NCBI GenBank assembly: GCA_003584895.1 | Contig: QVQF01000163.1 | Location: forward strand, 1-38,466 | Reading direction: 5' to 3' | Origin: Methylococcales bacterium | Lineage (GTDB): Bacteria; Pseudomonadota; Gammaproteobacteria; Methylococcales; Methylomonadaceae | Length of the DNA: 38,466 nucleotides | In this document: positions 1-9,415 of the stretch, one piece after another | How positions within the stretch are numbered: position 1 is the first letter of the stretch | How the letters are laid out: each line of letters begins with the position of its first letter | Translations under genes and position numbers: made by a program | Notes under the pieces: generated by a model | Databases searched by the model: none | Seen by the model: the letters and a program-made list of their open reading frames with translations, nothing else | What the model was told of the DNA's origin: nothing

Positions 1-2826
1 AGCGACTTGCTTGATCGCCGAACGCATAGAGTCGCCGTTGGCTAAGGGTTTGAAGCGTTCAGGAAGTTCGCCGCCTTCTCCGGTATTAGATTTTCCGCCA
101 ATACGGTTCATAGCGATAGCTAGATTGGTATGCGCTTCATAAGAAATTGAACCAAAAGACATAGCACCAGTGGCAAAACGCTTAACGATATCCGCTGCAG
201 ATTCTACTTCCTCTAAGGGCACAGGATCGGCATCTTCTTTAAAGGTCATTAATCCGCGCAAGGTAAGCAATGATTCGTTTTGCTCATCGATTAAACGGCA
301 AAAATCAGCATACAGATCAGGGTTGTTGGTGCGAGTAGCATGTTGCAAAGTGCTAATGGTCGCTGGCGTCCAAGTATGGGCTTCGCCACGTATGCGGTAA
401 GCATATTCACCGCCTATATCTAAGGCATTGCGGTATAAAGGTGCGTTACCGAAAGCAAGACGATGACGACGGATAGTTTCTTCGCTGACTTCTGCTAAAC
501 CTGCACCTTCAGTCGTACTAGTGGTGCCTGTGAAATAGCGATCTAGGAACGGTTCAGACAAGCCTATAGCATTGAAAATTTGTGCGCCACAATAAGATTG
601 ATAAGTTGAAATGCCCATTTTAGACATGACTTTTAGCAAGCCTTTAGAAACCGCCTTGACATAATGTTTATGCGCTTCATATTCTGTTAAATCAGCAATA
701 TCTGTGCACAATCCGCTTAATGTGTCTAATGCTAGATAAGGGTTTATGGCTTCAGCACCATAAGCGGCTAATAAAGCAAAATGATGAACTTCGCGAGCTT
801 CACCTGTTTCGATGACTAAGCCTACTCTAGTTCTTAGGCCTTCTAAGGTTAAATAGTGATGTACTGCTGAGGTTGCTAATAATGCTGGAATCGCGACATG
901 GGCAGCATCTAGGTCTCTATCAGAAAGTGCCAGAATGTTGTTACCATCAATAACCGCTTGTTTGGCCGCAGAACAAAGTTTGTCCAGTGCGCCTTCCATA
1001 CCCTGACTGCCCATGTCTGATGGATAACAAAGCGTTAAAGTTTTGGTTTTAAATACGCCACCTGTCTTCGCTTCAATACGGCGAATTTTCTCTAAGTCTT
1101 GATTGGTTAGAATAGGTTGGTCGACTTCAAGACGCATGTGCGTGCCGCCTTCATCCAAGCCTAGTAAATTTGGACGTGGACCAATCAGTGAAACCAATGA
1201 CATCACCAATTCTTCACGAATTGGATCTATCGCTGGGTTGGTCACTTGGGCAAAACCTTGTTTGAAGTAATCGTACAACATGCGAGGGCGTTCTGATAAT
1301 ACCGCAAGCGCTGCATCGATACCCATAGAGCTAATCGCTTCTAGCCCAGTTAATGCCATAGGCTTTAGGATGAATTCTATATCTTCCCGCGTATAGCCAA
1401 AAGCTTGCTGCCTGTCCATTAGCGTATTGGCATCTGGCGCCATCGCTGATACTTCATTAGGTAGTTTGGATAGTAAGATTTGCGTCTTGTCTAGCCAGTC
1501 TGAGTAAGGGTGTAAGTTAGCTAATTCAGATTTTAATTCAGCATCATCAATGATACGTCCTTGAACAGTATCAATCATCAGCATTTTGCCTGGCTGTAAA
1601 CGCCATTTTTTGATGATTTTATGTTGAGGTATGTCTAATACCCCCATTTCTGATGCCATGATAACGAAATCGTCATCTGTGACTAAATAGCGGGCAGGGC
1701 GCAGACCATTACGATCTAATGTGGCGCCGATTTGACGGCCATCAGTGAAAGCGATGGCGGCAGGGCCGTCCCATGGTTCCATTAAGGCTGCATTATATTC
1801 ATAAAATGCCCGTAGTTTTTCATCCATCAGCACATTGCCTGCCCAAGCTTCTGGGATTAGCAACATCATGGCATGAGCGAGTGTATAACCACCGGCGACC
1901 AAAAGTTCTAGCGCATTGTCAAAGCAAGCAGAGTCAGATTGGCCTTCAGCAATGAGCGGCCATAATTTGTGTACATCTTCGCCTAAGACTTTTGAAGCGA
2001 TAGAGTGACGGCGTGCCGCCATACCATTGATATTGCCACGCAAGGTGTTGATTTCGCCATTATGCGCAATCATACGGAAAGGGTGAGCTCTATCCCAGGT
2101 TGGGAAAGTGTTAGTAGAAAAGCGTTGATGAACTAGGGCCATTGAGCTATCTAGGCGTTCATCAAGTAAGTCAGGGTAGTATGAGCCTACTTGGTTTGCT
2201 AATAACATGCCTTTATAAACTAAAGTGCGTGTTGATAGCGAGGGTATATAAAATGCATGGCCATGATCAAGGTTTAAATCGAGGACAGCATTTTCAACTT
2301 GTTTGCGTATAACAAATAGTTTGCGTTCGAAAGCGTCTTGATTAATACAGTCATCACCGTATCCGATGAAGATTTGCTTAATATTAGGTTCAACTTGTTT
2401 GGCTGTTTCACCCAGGCCATCATTATTAACTGGTACATCGCGCCAGCCCAGTAAGACAGCTTTTTCTTGCTTAATAATGTTGGTAAGTAGAGTGACGCAG
2501 GTGTCATGATTTGATGCGTCGCTAGGTAAAAAAACCATACCTACGGCGTATTTGCCTTCAAGAGGTAGAGTTAAATTTTGTTTAGCACATTCGGCGCGTA
2601 AAAAAGCATCTGGCATTTGAATCAATATGCCTGCACCATCGCCAGCGTAAGGATCAGCACCAACGGCACCGCGATGGGTCAGGTTCTTAAGTAGTTCTAG
2701 GCCTTGACTAACTATCGCATGGCTTTTATGGCCTTTTATATGAACAATGAAACCCACGCCGCATGCGTCATGTTCATTGCGCGGATCATATAAACCTTGT
2801 CTGGTTGGTAGCATACTTTGACTCAT
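1..2826 (-). CDS. gltB: Glutamate synthase (NADPH) large subunit, 3' part outside window
   Basis: This is the first 942 codons of the large subunit of glutamate synthase, which makes two glutamates from glutamine and 2-oxoglutarate. I translated it from the minus strand; the ORF track omits it because the frame runs off the window edge. After a 21-residue propeptide comes DACGVGF, whose Cys22 should become the N-terminal catalytic nucleophile of the type II glutamine amidotransferase domain. Family motifs such as HQRFSTNTFPTW, AHNGEINT and DRNGLRPARY follow. A central domain leads to the start of the FMN-binding synthase domain (GGKSNTGEGGELPERF) near residue 920. The family is about 1500 residues, so roughly a third is missing, including the Fe-S ligands. 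The ATG at 2826 is preceded by AGAGGTG with suitable spacing and by a sigma70-like promoter. No internal stop was seen. The ORF-track entries inside it (170..400, 1773..1955, 2274..2507) are shadows. Confidence 0.96.
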   Translation of the reverse strand, partial: MSQSMLPTRQGLYDPRNEHDACGVGFIVHIKGHKSHAIVSQGLELLKNLTHRGAVGADPYAGDGAGILIQMPDAFLRAECAKQNLTLPLEGKYAVGMVFLPSDASNHDTCVTLLTNIIKQEKAVLLGWRDVPVNNDGLGETAKQVEPNIKQIFIGYGDDCINQDAFERKLFVIRKQVENAVLDLNLDHGHAFYIPSLSTRTLVYKGMLLANQVGSYYPDLLDERLDSSMALVHQRFSTNTFPTWDRAHPFRMIAHNGEINTLRGNINGMAARRHSIASKVLGEDVHKLWPLIAEGQSDSACFDNALELLVAGGYTLAHAMMLLIPEAWAGNVLMDEKLRAFYEYNAALMEPWDGPAAIAFTDGRQIGATLDRNGLRPARYLVTDDDFVIMASEMGVLDIPQHKIIKKWRLQPGKMLMIDTVQGRIIDDAELKSELANLHPYSDWLDKTQILLSKLPNEVSAMAPDANTLMDRQQAFGYTREDIEFILKPMALTGLEAISSMGIDAALAVLSERPRMLYDYFKQGFAQVTNPAIDPIREELVMSLVSLIGPRPNLLGLDEGGTHMRLEVDQPILTNQDLEKIRRIEAKTGGVFKTKTLTLCYPSDMGSQGMEGALDKLCSAAKQAVIDGNNILALSDRDLDAAHVAIPALLATSAVHHYLTLEGLRTRVGLVIETGEAREVHHFALLAAYGAEAINPYLALDTLSGLCTDIADLTEYEAHKHYVKAVSKGLLKVMSKMGISTYQSYCGAQIFNAIGLSEPFLDRYFTGTTSTTEGAGLAEVSEETIRRHRLAFGNAPLYRNALDIGGEYAYRIRGEAHTWTPATISTLQHATRTNNPDLYADFCRLIDEQNESLLTLRGLMTFKEDADPVPLEEVESAADIVKRFATGAMSFGSISYEAHTNLAIAMNRIGGKSNTGEGGELPERFKPLANGDSMRSAIKQVA

Positions 2827-3244
2827 GGTCACCTCTGAAAGAATATTACAAAAGGGTTATTGATTCCCTTTAAAACCCTAGTTCTGCTCACACGTAGCGC
2901 TTTCAATTAAAGCTGAGACGGAGCAAAACCGCTAAATTATACGGATGCTAGGTAGACCTGTCACGTAGTCTTTTATTTCATAAGCCAAACATTCTCATGT
3001 CTTTATAAAATAAAAGGTAATTGATAGTAAAAAATGGATTAAAAAAACCGCTGAATTTTTCTCAATCATAGGTCAAATTAATAGCTTTTAATAGAGCGTA
3101 TTACTATAGCTTTGCATAATGTGTTTTATTGGGATAATTTTGATTAGAGATTCATATCTATTAGGTAGTTAAATTAATTATCTTGTGTACATGGTTTTAT
3201 AAGCTAGATGCAATTGTCTTTTAAAGTAAGGTAGTATGTGAACT
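2827..3244. other. Divergent intergenic region between gltB and slt
   Basis: This 418-nt AT-rich stretch separates the divergent gltB and slt genes. It holds the gltB promoter and leader. In the leader, plus-strand AAAGGG (2851-2856) can pair with CCCTTT (2866-2871), or AGGGTT (2853-2858) with AACCCT (2874-2879). The two pairings exclude each other. No ORF, tRNA or repeat was recognised, and no clear slt promoter could be assigned. Confidence 0.5.
2936..2964 (-). promoter_or_regulatory. Probable sigma70 promoter of gltB
   Basis: Read on the minus strand there is GTGACA (2964-2959), a 17-nt spacer, and a perfect TATAAT (2941-2936). Transcription would start near 2930, giving a leader of about 100 nt before the gltB ATG. 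The hexamers and spacing are close to consensus. I infer the function from position and sequence only. Confidence 0.6.
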
Positions 3245-5182
3245 ATGTTAATAGCCTTGACCAGATATACCTGTATGAAAATTAAATGCCAATTAATATG
3301 TCTAGTATTAGGCGTATTTTGTTTTTGTAGTGTTGCGTTTAGTGATGTGATTGATCAGCAGAGACAAAATTTTTTAATGGCTGAAAAAATGTTAGCGCAA
3401 GGCAATGAGCCCGCATTTTTAGCTCTTAGTAGTAACTTAGTGAGCTATCCCTTATACCCTTATTTACAATATCAATGGCTAAAAACTAATTTATCTCAAA
3501 CTGATCGTATTAAAGATTTTTTAGTAACTTATAAACATACACGTTATGCTGATTTGTTGCGAAGTCAGTGGCTAAGCCATCTTGCCGATAATAAGCGTTG
3601 GCAGGAATATGTTCAATTCTATCGAGTTGCAGATACTATTGCTCACGAATGCCAGTATTATTGGGCAAACTATAGCTTAGGCCATCAAGAGGAACCCTTG
3701 GCTGATGCTATACGACTATGGCTTACTGGAGATAATTTACCTAATGAGTGTAATGAATTAATATCTTTGTTGCAGTTGTCGCCTTTACTAACCCCTGAGT
3801 TAATTTGGCAGCGTTTTGAATTAGCCTTAAAAAATAACAACAAATCCTTGATGAATACTTTAGGGTATTTGCTTGACGATTCCAGTAGAAAGTCCGCTGA
3901 TTTATGGTTACAAATACAGAAAAAGCCAATCATAATCCAATATGATCAATTTCTAGTTGATAGTAATTTACAATTGCGTATTTTTGCTTATGGCTTGGAA
4001 AGATTGGCGCAGTCAGATTTGGAATTAGCCCTAGTGATATGGGGTAGTAAAAAATCACTAGGCAATTTTAACAGCCAATCCATTCAAAAAATTGAGCGTA
4101 GCTTAGGGCTTGCTTTGGCTCATAAACGAGATAATAGAGCTTTTGATAGGTTGAATAAGATCTCTGAGCCTGATGCAGAAGTTAGAGAGTGGAAAATCAG
4201 GTCAGCGCTGTTTGAATTAAATTGGCAGCGTGTTAATCAAGCCTTAGCTGCTTTAAGTTCGGAAGAAAAACAAACGCCTCAATGGCAATATTGGCAAGCA
4301 AGAGCTCTTATAGAAACGGGTGATGTGCAGCAAGGACAAGCTCTATATCAAACACTTGCTAATGATAGAAGTTATTATGGCTTTATGGCGGCTGATGCAG
4401 TTAATAAACCCTATGTGTTTTCAGATCACCCCGTTAATCTGTTAGGAGATGAATTGACAGTATTAGCCGCACAGGTTGATTTTCAAGTGGCTAATGAATT
4501 TATTGCATTAAATCGTGATCTTGATGCAAAGCGGCAATGGTGGTTTTCCGTCAATAAGTTATCCAAGGAGCAACTTAAGGTCGCGGCTAAGTTGGCTCAA
4601 CAGTGGCAATGGGATCAAGTGGCAATTATGACTTTAGTTAAAGCTGATTATTGGGATGATTTGGCTTTGCGCTTTCCTCTTCAATATTCTAATCAAATTC
4701 AAAGTAATGCTAATAGTATGAGTCTTGAGCCTGCGCTAGTTTTTGGCTTAATGCGCCAAGAAAGTATGCTGGATTCGAAGGCAATGTCTGCGGTGGGTGC
4801 GCGTGGATTAATGCAGATTATGCCAGAAACAGGAAAGGAGATTGCGCGCGAATTAAATGACTCGTGGCAAACAGCCAATAGCTTGTTTATACCTGATATT
4901 AATATTAGATATGGCACTTTTTATTTCAAGCGTTTATTGAATCAGTTTGTCGGTCATTTTGCTTTAGCAACAGCGGCTTATAACGCAGGACCTAGTCGAG
5001 TCAATAAATGGCTGTCCACCAAAAGGTCATTGCCAGCAGATGTTTGGGTAGAAACTATACCCTTTAAAGAAACAAGGAAATATGTAAGCTCAGTACTTGC
5101 ATACACTATTATTTATCAACAACGACTACAAGGTAAGGCATTAAAAATGCATGAATTGTTGCCAGATATGACTCAGCATTAA
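3245..5182 (+). CDS. slt: Soluble lytic murein transglycosylase
   Basis: This is a periplasmic peptidoglycan lytic transglycosylase that cleaves MurNAc-GlcNAc bonds to give 1,6-anhydro ends. The 645-aa ORF has a long alpha-helical superhelical region followed by a C-terminal SLT domain with the hallmarks MRQESMLDS, GARGLMQIMPETG and ATAAYNAGPSRV. The Glu of RQES (residue 506 of this ORF) is the expected catalytic acid/base. The length matches the Slt70 family. The ATG at 3245 has AAGG 13 nt upstream. The in-frame ATG at 3275 gives a cleaner signal peptide (MKIKCQLICLVLGVF, cleavage near AFS-D) but has no obvious ribosome binding site, so the start is uncertain by 10 codons. It is followed by fabA after 72 nt. 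The minus-strand ORFs inside it are shadows. Confidence 0.92.
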   Translation: MLIALTRYTCMKIKCQLICLVLGVFCFCSVAFSDVIDQQRQNFLMAEKMLAQGNEPAFLALSSNLVSYPLYPYLQYQWLKTNLSQTDRIKDFLVTYKHTRYADLLRSQWLSHLADNKRWQEYVQFYRVADTIAHECQYYWANYSLGHQEEPLADAIRLWLTGDNLPNECNELISLLQLSPLLTPELIWQRFELALKNNNKSLMNTLGYLLDDSSRKSADLWLQIQKKPIIIQYDQFLVDSNLQLRIFAYGLERLAQSDLELALVIWGSKKSLGNFNSQSIQKIERSLGLALAHKRDNRAFDRLNKISEPDAEVREWKIRSALFELNWQRVNQALAALSSEEKQTPQWQYWQARALIETGDVQQGQALYQTLANDRSYYGFMAADAVNKPYVFSDHPVNLLGDELTVLAAQVDFQVANEFIALNRDLDAKRQWWFSVNKLSKEQLKVAAKLAQQWQWDQVAIMTLVKADYWDDLALRFPLQYSNQIQSNANSMSLEPALVFGLMRQESMLDSKAMSAVGARGLMQIMPETGKEIARELNDSWQTANSLFIPDINIRYGTFYFKRLLNQFVGHFALATAAYNAGPSRVNKWLSTKRSLPADVWVETIPFKETRKYVSSVLAYTIIYQQRLQGKALKMHELLPDMTQH

Positions 5183-5254
5183 AAATTGAGCTGATTTTTT
5201 TGAGTGACTGTTAGATAATGTGCCACTTACTTTATAAGAATAATTAAAAGGTAC

Positions 5255-5779
5255 ATGAACGGTATGGAAAAGCAGCATAGTTTTACGCGCGAAGAATTAT
5301 TAAAGTCCGGTAGGGGAGAGTTATACGGGCCTAGCAATGCGCAATTACCATTACCCAATATGCTGATGATGGATCGTATCACTTATATTTCTGATGAAGG
5401 CGGCACCTATGGTAAAGGTGAGATTGTCGCTGAATTAGATATTACTCCCGATTTATGGTTTTTTGCCTGTCATTTTCAAGGTGATCCAGTGATGCCAGGT
5501 TGTTTAGGCCTCGATGCAATGTGGCAACTCGTCGGTTTTTATTTATGCTGGATGGGTGGGCCTGGTAAAGGTCGTGCATTAGGCGTAGGCGAAGTGAAAT
5601 TTACCGGGCAAGTGTTGCCTACCGCCAAAAAAGTAACCTATCGCATTAATTTAAAACGACTCATCATGCGCAAACTAGTGATGGGTATAGCTGATGCGAC
5701 TATGGAAGTCGATGGCAAAGTTATTTATGAAGCGACTGATCTACGCGTCGGTTTATTTACTTCTACAGCAGATTTTTAA
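5255..5779 (+). CDS. fabA: 3-hydroxydecanoyl-[ACP] dehydratase/isomerase
   Basis: FabA dehydrates 3-hydroxydecanoyl-ACP and isomerises trans-2- to cis-3-decenoyl-ACP, the branch point of anaerobic unsaturated fatty acid synthesis in gammaproteobacteria. The 174-aa protein matches the E. coli enzyme nearly end to end, with the blocks [27 protein letters not shown] and [15 protein letters not shown]. His73 and Asp87 correspond to the catalytic His/Asp of the hot-dog fold. AAAAGG lies only 3 nt before the ATG at 5255 and 12 nt before the in-frame ATG at 5264, so the exact start could be either. fabB follows after 14 nt, the usual fabAB operon, which supplies the substrate for KAS I elongation. 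No FabR or FadR operator was recognised. Confidence 0.97.
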   Translation: MNGMEKQHSFTREELLKSGRGELYGPSNAQLPLPNMLMMDRITYISDEGGTYGKGEIVAELDITPDLWFFACHFQGDPVMPGCLGLDAMWQLVGFYLCWMGGPGKGRALGVGEVKFTGQVLPTAKKVTYRINLKRLIMRKLVMGIADATMEVDGKVIYEATDLRVGLFTSTADF

Positions 5780-5793
5780 AGGTTAATAGTCAA

Positions 5794-7014
5794 ATGAAAA
5801 GAGTCGTAGTCACCGGATTAGGTATTGTTTCTAGCATAGGCAATAATCGGAATGAGGTTGTTGATTCCCTAAAGCAAGGAAAATCAGGAATTACATTTGC
5901 TAGTGTGTACGAAGAAATGGGCTTTCGTAGTCATGTGCACGGGGCTATTAATATAGATTTAGATTCACTTATAGACCGTAAAATTAAACGCTTTATGGGT
6001 GATGGTGCCGCATTCAATTATGTTGCCATGCAACAAGCCATTGATGACTCTGGTTTATCAGAAACTGAAATCTCCAACTTTAGAACCGGTTTAGTCATGG
6101 GGTCTGGTGGGCCATCTACGTCAAACTTAGTTGAAGCCGCTGATATCTTACGAACTAAAGGCGTAAAGAAAGTAGGTCCTTATATGGTGCCTAGAACCAT
6201 GTCGAGTACCAATACCGCTTGCCTTGCAACACCTTTTAAAATTAAAGGCGTTAACTATTCTATTAGCTCAGCTTGTGCAACGAGTGCTCATTGTATTGGT
6301 CATGCTATGGAACTGATCCAGATGGGCAAGCAAGATGTTGTTTTTGCCGGTGGTGGTGAAGAAGAGCATTGGAGTATGTCCGTGTTATTCGATGCTATGG
6401 GCGCCTTATCTTCTAAATATAATGACGCGCCTGCTACAGCTTCAAGACCTTATGATGAAACCCGTGATGGTTTCGTTATATCCGGTGGTGGTGGCGTATT
6501 AGTCATAGAAGAGCTAGAGCATGCTAAAGCTCGTGGTGCCAAAATATATGCTGAATTAACTGGTTATGGTGCAACGTCTGATGGTTATGACATGGTGCAG
6601 CCTTCAGGTGAAGGCGCAATACGTTGTATGCAACAAGCCATGGCTACCGTAGATGGCACGATTGATTATATCAACGCTCACGGTACTAGTACGCCAGTCG
6701 GGGATACTAAAGAATTAGAAGCTTTGCGTGCCGTGTTTGGTGAAGGGCAAGTGCCTTGGGTTAGCTCTACAAAATCTTTAACCGGCCATGCCTTAGGCGC
6801 AGCCGGTGTTAATGAAGCTATTTATTCATTATTGATGATGGAAGAGAACTTCTTAAGTGCTTCAGCGAACATTACTCAACTTGATCCTGGTGCTGAGGGC
6901 ATTCCGATTGTTCGTGAACGTCAAGACAATGTCACCTTAAATACCATCATGTCCAATAGCTTTGGCTTTGGTGGCACTAACGCAACCTTAATTTTTCAGC
7001 GTTATAACGGCTAA
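5794..7014 (+). CDS. fabB: Beta-ketoacyl-ACP synthase I
   Basis: KAS I elongates cis-3-decenoyl-ACP made by FabA by Claisen condensation with malonyl-ACP in the cytoplasm. The 406-aa protein carries the thiolase-fold Cys-His-His triad: Cys161 in SSACATSAH, His296 in [11 protein letters not shown] and His332 in [12 protein letters not shown]. The C-terminal [10 protein letters not shown] glycine-rich motif is intact. The length matches FabB. An AAGG overlaps the end of fabA about 12 nt upstream of the ATG, consistent with cotranscription and possible translational coupling. A hairpin follows 12 nt after the stop. Confidence 0.97.
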   Translation: MKRVVVTGLGIVSSIGNNRNEVVDSLKQGKSGITFASVYEEMGFRSHVHGAINIDLDSLIDRKIKRFMGDGAAFNYVAMQQAIDDSGLSETEISNFRTGLVMGSGGPSTSNLVEAADILRTKGVKKVGPYMVPRTMSSTNTACLATPFKIKGVNYSISSACATSAHCIGHAMELIQMGKQDVVFAGGGEEEHWSMSVLFDAMGALSSKYNDAPATASRPYDETRDGFVISGGGGVLVIEELEHAKARGAKIYAELTGYGATSDGYDMVQPSGEGAIRCMQQAMATVDGTIDYINAHGTSTPVGDTKELEALRAVFGEGQVPWVSSTKSLTGHALGAAGVNEAIYSLLMMEENFLSASANITQLDPGAEGIPIVRERQDNVTLNTIMSNSFGFGGTNATLIFQRYNG

Positions 7015-7025
7015 AACCGCTCTTA

Positions 7026-7053
7026 TTGAGACTCTTCATTTGAAGGGTCTCAA
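7026..7053 (+). terminator. Hairpin after fabB, possible terminator
   Basis: TTGAGACTCTTC (7026-7037) pairs with GAAGGGTCTCAA (7042-7053) across an ATTT loop, a 12-bp stem with one G-T wobble. The following sequence (TGTCCTTTCCC) is pyrimidine-rich but has no clean T-run. It sits 12 nt past the fabB stop, so termination or 3'-end stabilisation is plausible. Confidence 0.5.
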
Positions 7054-7079
7054 TGTCCTTTCCCTGCATAATTACTCTA

Positions 7080-7085
7080 TATAAT
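7080..7085 (+). promoter_or_regulatory. Candidate -10 box just upstream of ttcA
   Basis: TATAAT lies 7 nt before the ttcA ATG. A start site at normal distance would fall on or next to the start codon. No good -35 hexamer was found 16-18 nt upstream, so this is only a candidate. Confidence 0.35.
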
Positions 7086-7092
7086 TCTGACC

Positions 7093-7947
7093 ATGTCAGA
7101 TCTACAGCAAAAAGATAAATTCGAGTTTAACAAACTACAAAAACGTTTAAGACATCATGTTGGCGATGCCATTGTTGACTATAACATGATCGAAGATGGC
7201 GATAAGGTCATGGTGTGTCTATCAGGCGGTAAAGATTCTTTTACTATGTTAGACGTACTGATGAATTTGCAGAAAACGGCCCCTATCAAATTTGAGTTAA
7301 TTGCCGTTAACTTGGATCAAAAGCAGCCTGATTTTCCTGAGCATGTCTTGCCTGCTTACCTTGAATCACTAGGCGTGCCTTATCATATTATTGAAAAAGA
7401 TACGTATAGCATTGTTAAGCGCGTAATACCTGAAGGTAATACCACTTGCGGGCTTTGTTCGCGTTTACGACGTGGAACTTTATATGGTTATGCAGAAGCG
7501 AATGGTATTACCAAAATTGCCTTAGGCCATCATCGTGACGATATACTAGAAACTTTTTTCCTGAATATTTTTTATGGAGGCAAGCTCAAAGCCATGCCGC
7601 CTAAACTATTAAGTGATGATAAAAAGAATATCGTTATTCGTCCCTTAGCCTATATGCGTGAAAAAGATATAGAGCGTTACGCTGCTTTTAGAGATTACCC
7701 CATTATTCCTTGTAACTTATGTGGCTCTCAGATTAACTTGCAACGACAAGCCATGAAAGTGATGTTAAACATGTGGGATAAACAGTTTCCTGGGCGCTTA
7801 GAAACGATCTTTACCAGCTTGCAAAATGTTTCGCCTTCACAGTTGGCAGATAGGCAGTTATTTGATTTCGCGGGCTTACTGCGAGGTGAATCTATACCAG
7901 AAACACTCATTGAAGAACATGCGGGTTTAGATGTATTAGCCATGTAA
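7093..7947 (+). CDS. ttcA: tRNA 2-thiocytidine biosynthesis protein TtcA
   Basis: TtcA thiolates cytidine 32 of certain tRNAs using ATP and an iron-sulfur cluster. The 284-aa protein has the PP-loop ATP-pyrophosphatase motif LSGGKDS (43-49). It also has the two Cys pairs CGLC (119/122) and CNLC (207/210), which provide cluster ligands in the family, and [14 protein letters not shown]. Length and motif order fit TtcA rather than TilS or MnmA. The ATG has no Shine-Dalgarno sequence, and a perfect TATAAT ends only 7 nt before it, so translation from a leaderless or near-leaderless mRNA is possible. The minus ORF 7728..7952 is a shadow. Confidence 0.95.
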   Translation: MSDLQQKDKFEFNKLQKRLRHHVGDAIVDYNMIEDGDKVMVCLSGGKDSFTMLDVLMNLQKTAPIKFELIAVNLDQKQPDFPEHVLPAYLESLGVPYHIIEKDTYSIVKRVIPEGNTTCGLCSRLRRGTLYGYAEANGITKIALGHHRDDILETFFLNIFYGGKLKAMPPKLLSDDKKNIVIRPLAYMREKDIERYAAFRDYPIIPCNLCGSQINLQRQAMKVMLNMWDKQFPGRLETIFTSLQNVSPSQLADRQLFDFAGLLRGESIPETLIEEHAGLDVLAM

Positions 7948-7982
7948 TTCATGCATGAACAATGCTTCTCTTAATGTCCGGC

Positions 7983-7988
7983 TATAAT
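7983..7988 (+). promoter_or_regulatory. Candidate -10 box upstream of rnd
   Basis: A perfect TATAAT lies 19 nt before the rnd ATG, within the 60-nt gap after ttcA. It implies a leader of only about 13 nt, with no Shine-Dalgarno sequence visible. The -35 region is weak. Confidence 0.35.
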
Positions 7989-8007
7989 ACTACCTGCTTC
8001 TAAATTT

Positions 8008-9171
8008 ATGACACCCATCCAATATATAGATACGCCTGAACAACTTGTTACACTTTGTGCTCAGATTAGAAAAGAATCTTGGTTAGCGCTGGATACCGAG
8101 TTTTTACGAGAAAAAACCTATTACCCCAAGTTCTGCTTACTGCAAATTGCTACGCCTGAATGGGTGGCTTGTATAGATCCTATTGCTTTGTCTGATATGA
8201 GTGAACTCTATGAAGCTTTGGAAAATCCGGCTATTGTCAAAGTCTTTCATTCTTGCCGTCAAGATTTAGAAATCTTTCATCAAGCCACCGGTAAATTACC
8301 AGGCCCCATTTTTGATACTCAAATAGCAGCGCCTTTATTAGGTTTTCAAGATAATCCTGGTTATGCCATGCTGGTGTCTAGCTTATTAAGTATTAATTTA
8401 AATAAGGCCCACACTCGAGCCGATTGGAGTAAGCGACCGTTAACCGAAGCAGAAATTGAATATGCGGCGGATGATGTGATTTATCTGTGTCAGATTTATC
8501 AAATCATGTTGAAAAAATTAACCGAATTAGGCCGTGTCGATTGGTTAAAACAAGATTTTGCCGAACTGAGTAACCCTGCTCATTATGTGGTTGAGCCTGA
8601 AAAAGCTTGGCTTAGAATTAAGGGTAAAAACAAACTGACGGGCAAACAGCTATCGATCATTCAAACCATAGCGCAATGGCGAGAGAAAACGGCTCAAGCT
8701 GAAGACAGGCCGAAAAGTTGGCTATTACGTGATGAGATATTATTTGATTTAGCCAAATTACAGCCCGAAACCGTTGAAGACTTAGCCAATGTACGTGGTC
8801 TTAATGAGCGTGCGCTGCATCGTTATGGCAAAGAGCTATGTACATTAATTAGCGCCGCAAAGCAGCGTCCGCCGCTACCTTTAAATGAAAAAGATAGGCC
8901 GGCAAAAAAAACGCAACAACAAGAAGCGATTTTAGACATTTTAACCGCCTTGGTACGCATACGAGCCGAAGAAAATGCGCTTAATCCCACCATACTGGCT
9001 ACGCGTAAAGATTTGGAAGTCTTGATGTTTAATGACGACGAAGAATGCCTGTTATTACACGGATGGCGCTATAGCATGGCCGGCAAAGAATTGCTAGGTC
9101 TATTAAAAGGCGAGTTTCTGTTGGGCATTGAAGCAGAACGCTTGGCTATTATTGAAAATAAAGCGCTGTAG
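8008..9171 (+). CDS. rnd: Ribonuclease D
   Basis: RNase D is a 3'-5' exoribonuclease that trims tRNA precursors and other structured RNAs. The 387-aa protein begins with a DEDD exonuclease domain: ALDTEFLREKTYYP supplies the first Asp and Glu (D29, E31), SCRQDLEIF the second Asp, and YAADDVIYL the last conserved Tyr/Asp region. A helical HRDC domain follows (KNKLTGKQLSIIQTIAQWRE to about residue 290), and then a basic C-terminal part. Length and architecture are typical of Rnd. The TAG stop lies inside the left arm of a perfect 16-bp inverted repeat. Confidence 0.95.
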   Translation: MTPIQYIDTPEQLVTLCAQIRKESWLALDTEFLREKTYYPKFCLLQIATPEWVACIDPIALSDMSELYEALENPAIVKVFHSCRQDLEIFHQATGKLPGPIFDTQIAAPLLGFQDNPGYAMLVSSLLSINLNKAHTRADWSKRPLTEAEIEYAADDVIYLCQIYQIMLKKLTELGRVDWLKQDFAELSNPAHYVVEPEKAWLRIKGKNKLTGKQLSIIQTIAQWREKTAQAEDRPKSWLLRDEILFDLAKLQPETVEDLANVRGLNERALHRYGKELCTLISAAKQRPPLPLNEKDRPAKKTQQQEAILDILTALVRIRAEENALNPTILATRKDLEVLMFNDDEECLLLHGWRYSMAGKELLGLLKGEFLLGIEAERLAIIENKAL

Positions 9172-9205
9172 GGACGGACAGATCGCTACCTGTCCGTCCC
9201 TACAG
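9166..9205. repeat. Perfect 16-bp inverted repeat overlapping the rnd stop codon
   Basis: CTGTAGGGACGGACAG (9166-9181) is exactly complementary to CTGTCCGTCCCTACAG (9190-9205), with an 8-nt loop. The last rnd codon and its TAG stop are part of the left arm. There is no T-run afterwards, so it looks more like a mobile or REP-type extragenic palindrome, or an RNA 3'-end protector, than a classical terminator. Confidence 0.8.
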
Positions 9206-9287
9206 TGTTTCAAAGCAATGATTGTTTATAGAGAGTGTTAAAGATAAATGAGTGTAACCAACGTTATACCTAATCATGCTCTTTCGT

Positions 9288-9348
9288 CATTGCCATTAAA
9301 TTAAGCAAAAACAGTCATGTGGAGTGCAATAGCTTCAGCTATTGCGCT
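9288..9348. repeat. Intergenic repeat, copy 1, upstream of topB
   Basis: The unit starts with CATTGCCATTAAATTAAG (9288-9305). About 17 nt later comes a hairpin, AGTGCAATAGC (9323-9333) with GCTATTGCGCT (9338-9348) around a TTCA loop. The same order of elements recurs just after topB (11759-11810), with the lead differing at two of 18 positions. It overlaps the spurious N-terminal part of the topB ORF. Confidence 0.55.
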
Positions 9349-9415
9349 TTATAAAACAGCTAAAGCAGTTTTACTCCAAGAACCCATTATCTCGCCGCTG
9401 TTTATTGAACGCTTC

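Noticed and set aside
170-400. ORFs inside the 1-2826 region (170..400, 1773..1955, 2274..2507)
   Set aside because: The minus frame translates without stops into a clear GltB sequence, so these are frame or strand shadows.
9317-9415. 33-codon N-terminal extension of topB
   Set aside because: It runs through an intergenic hairpin repeat, does not resemble topoisomerase III, and the family start MKVILTEKPS lies at 9416.
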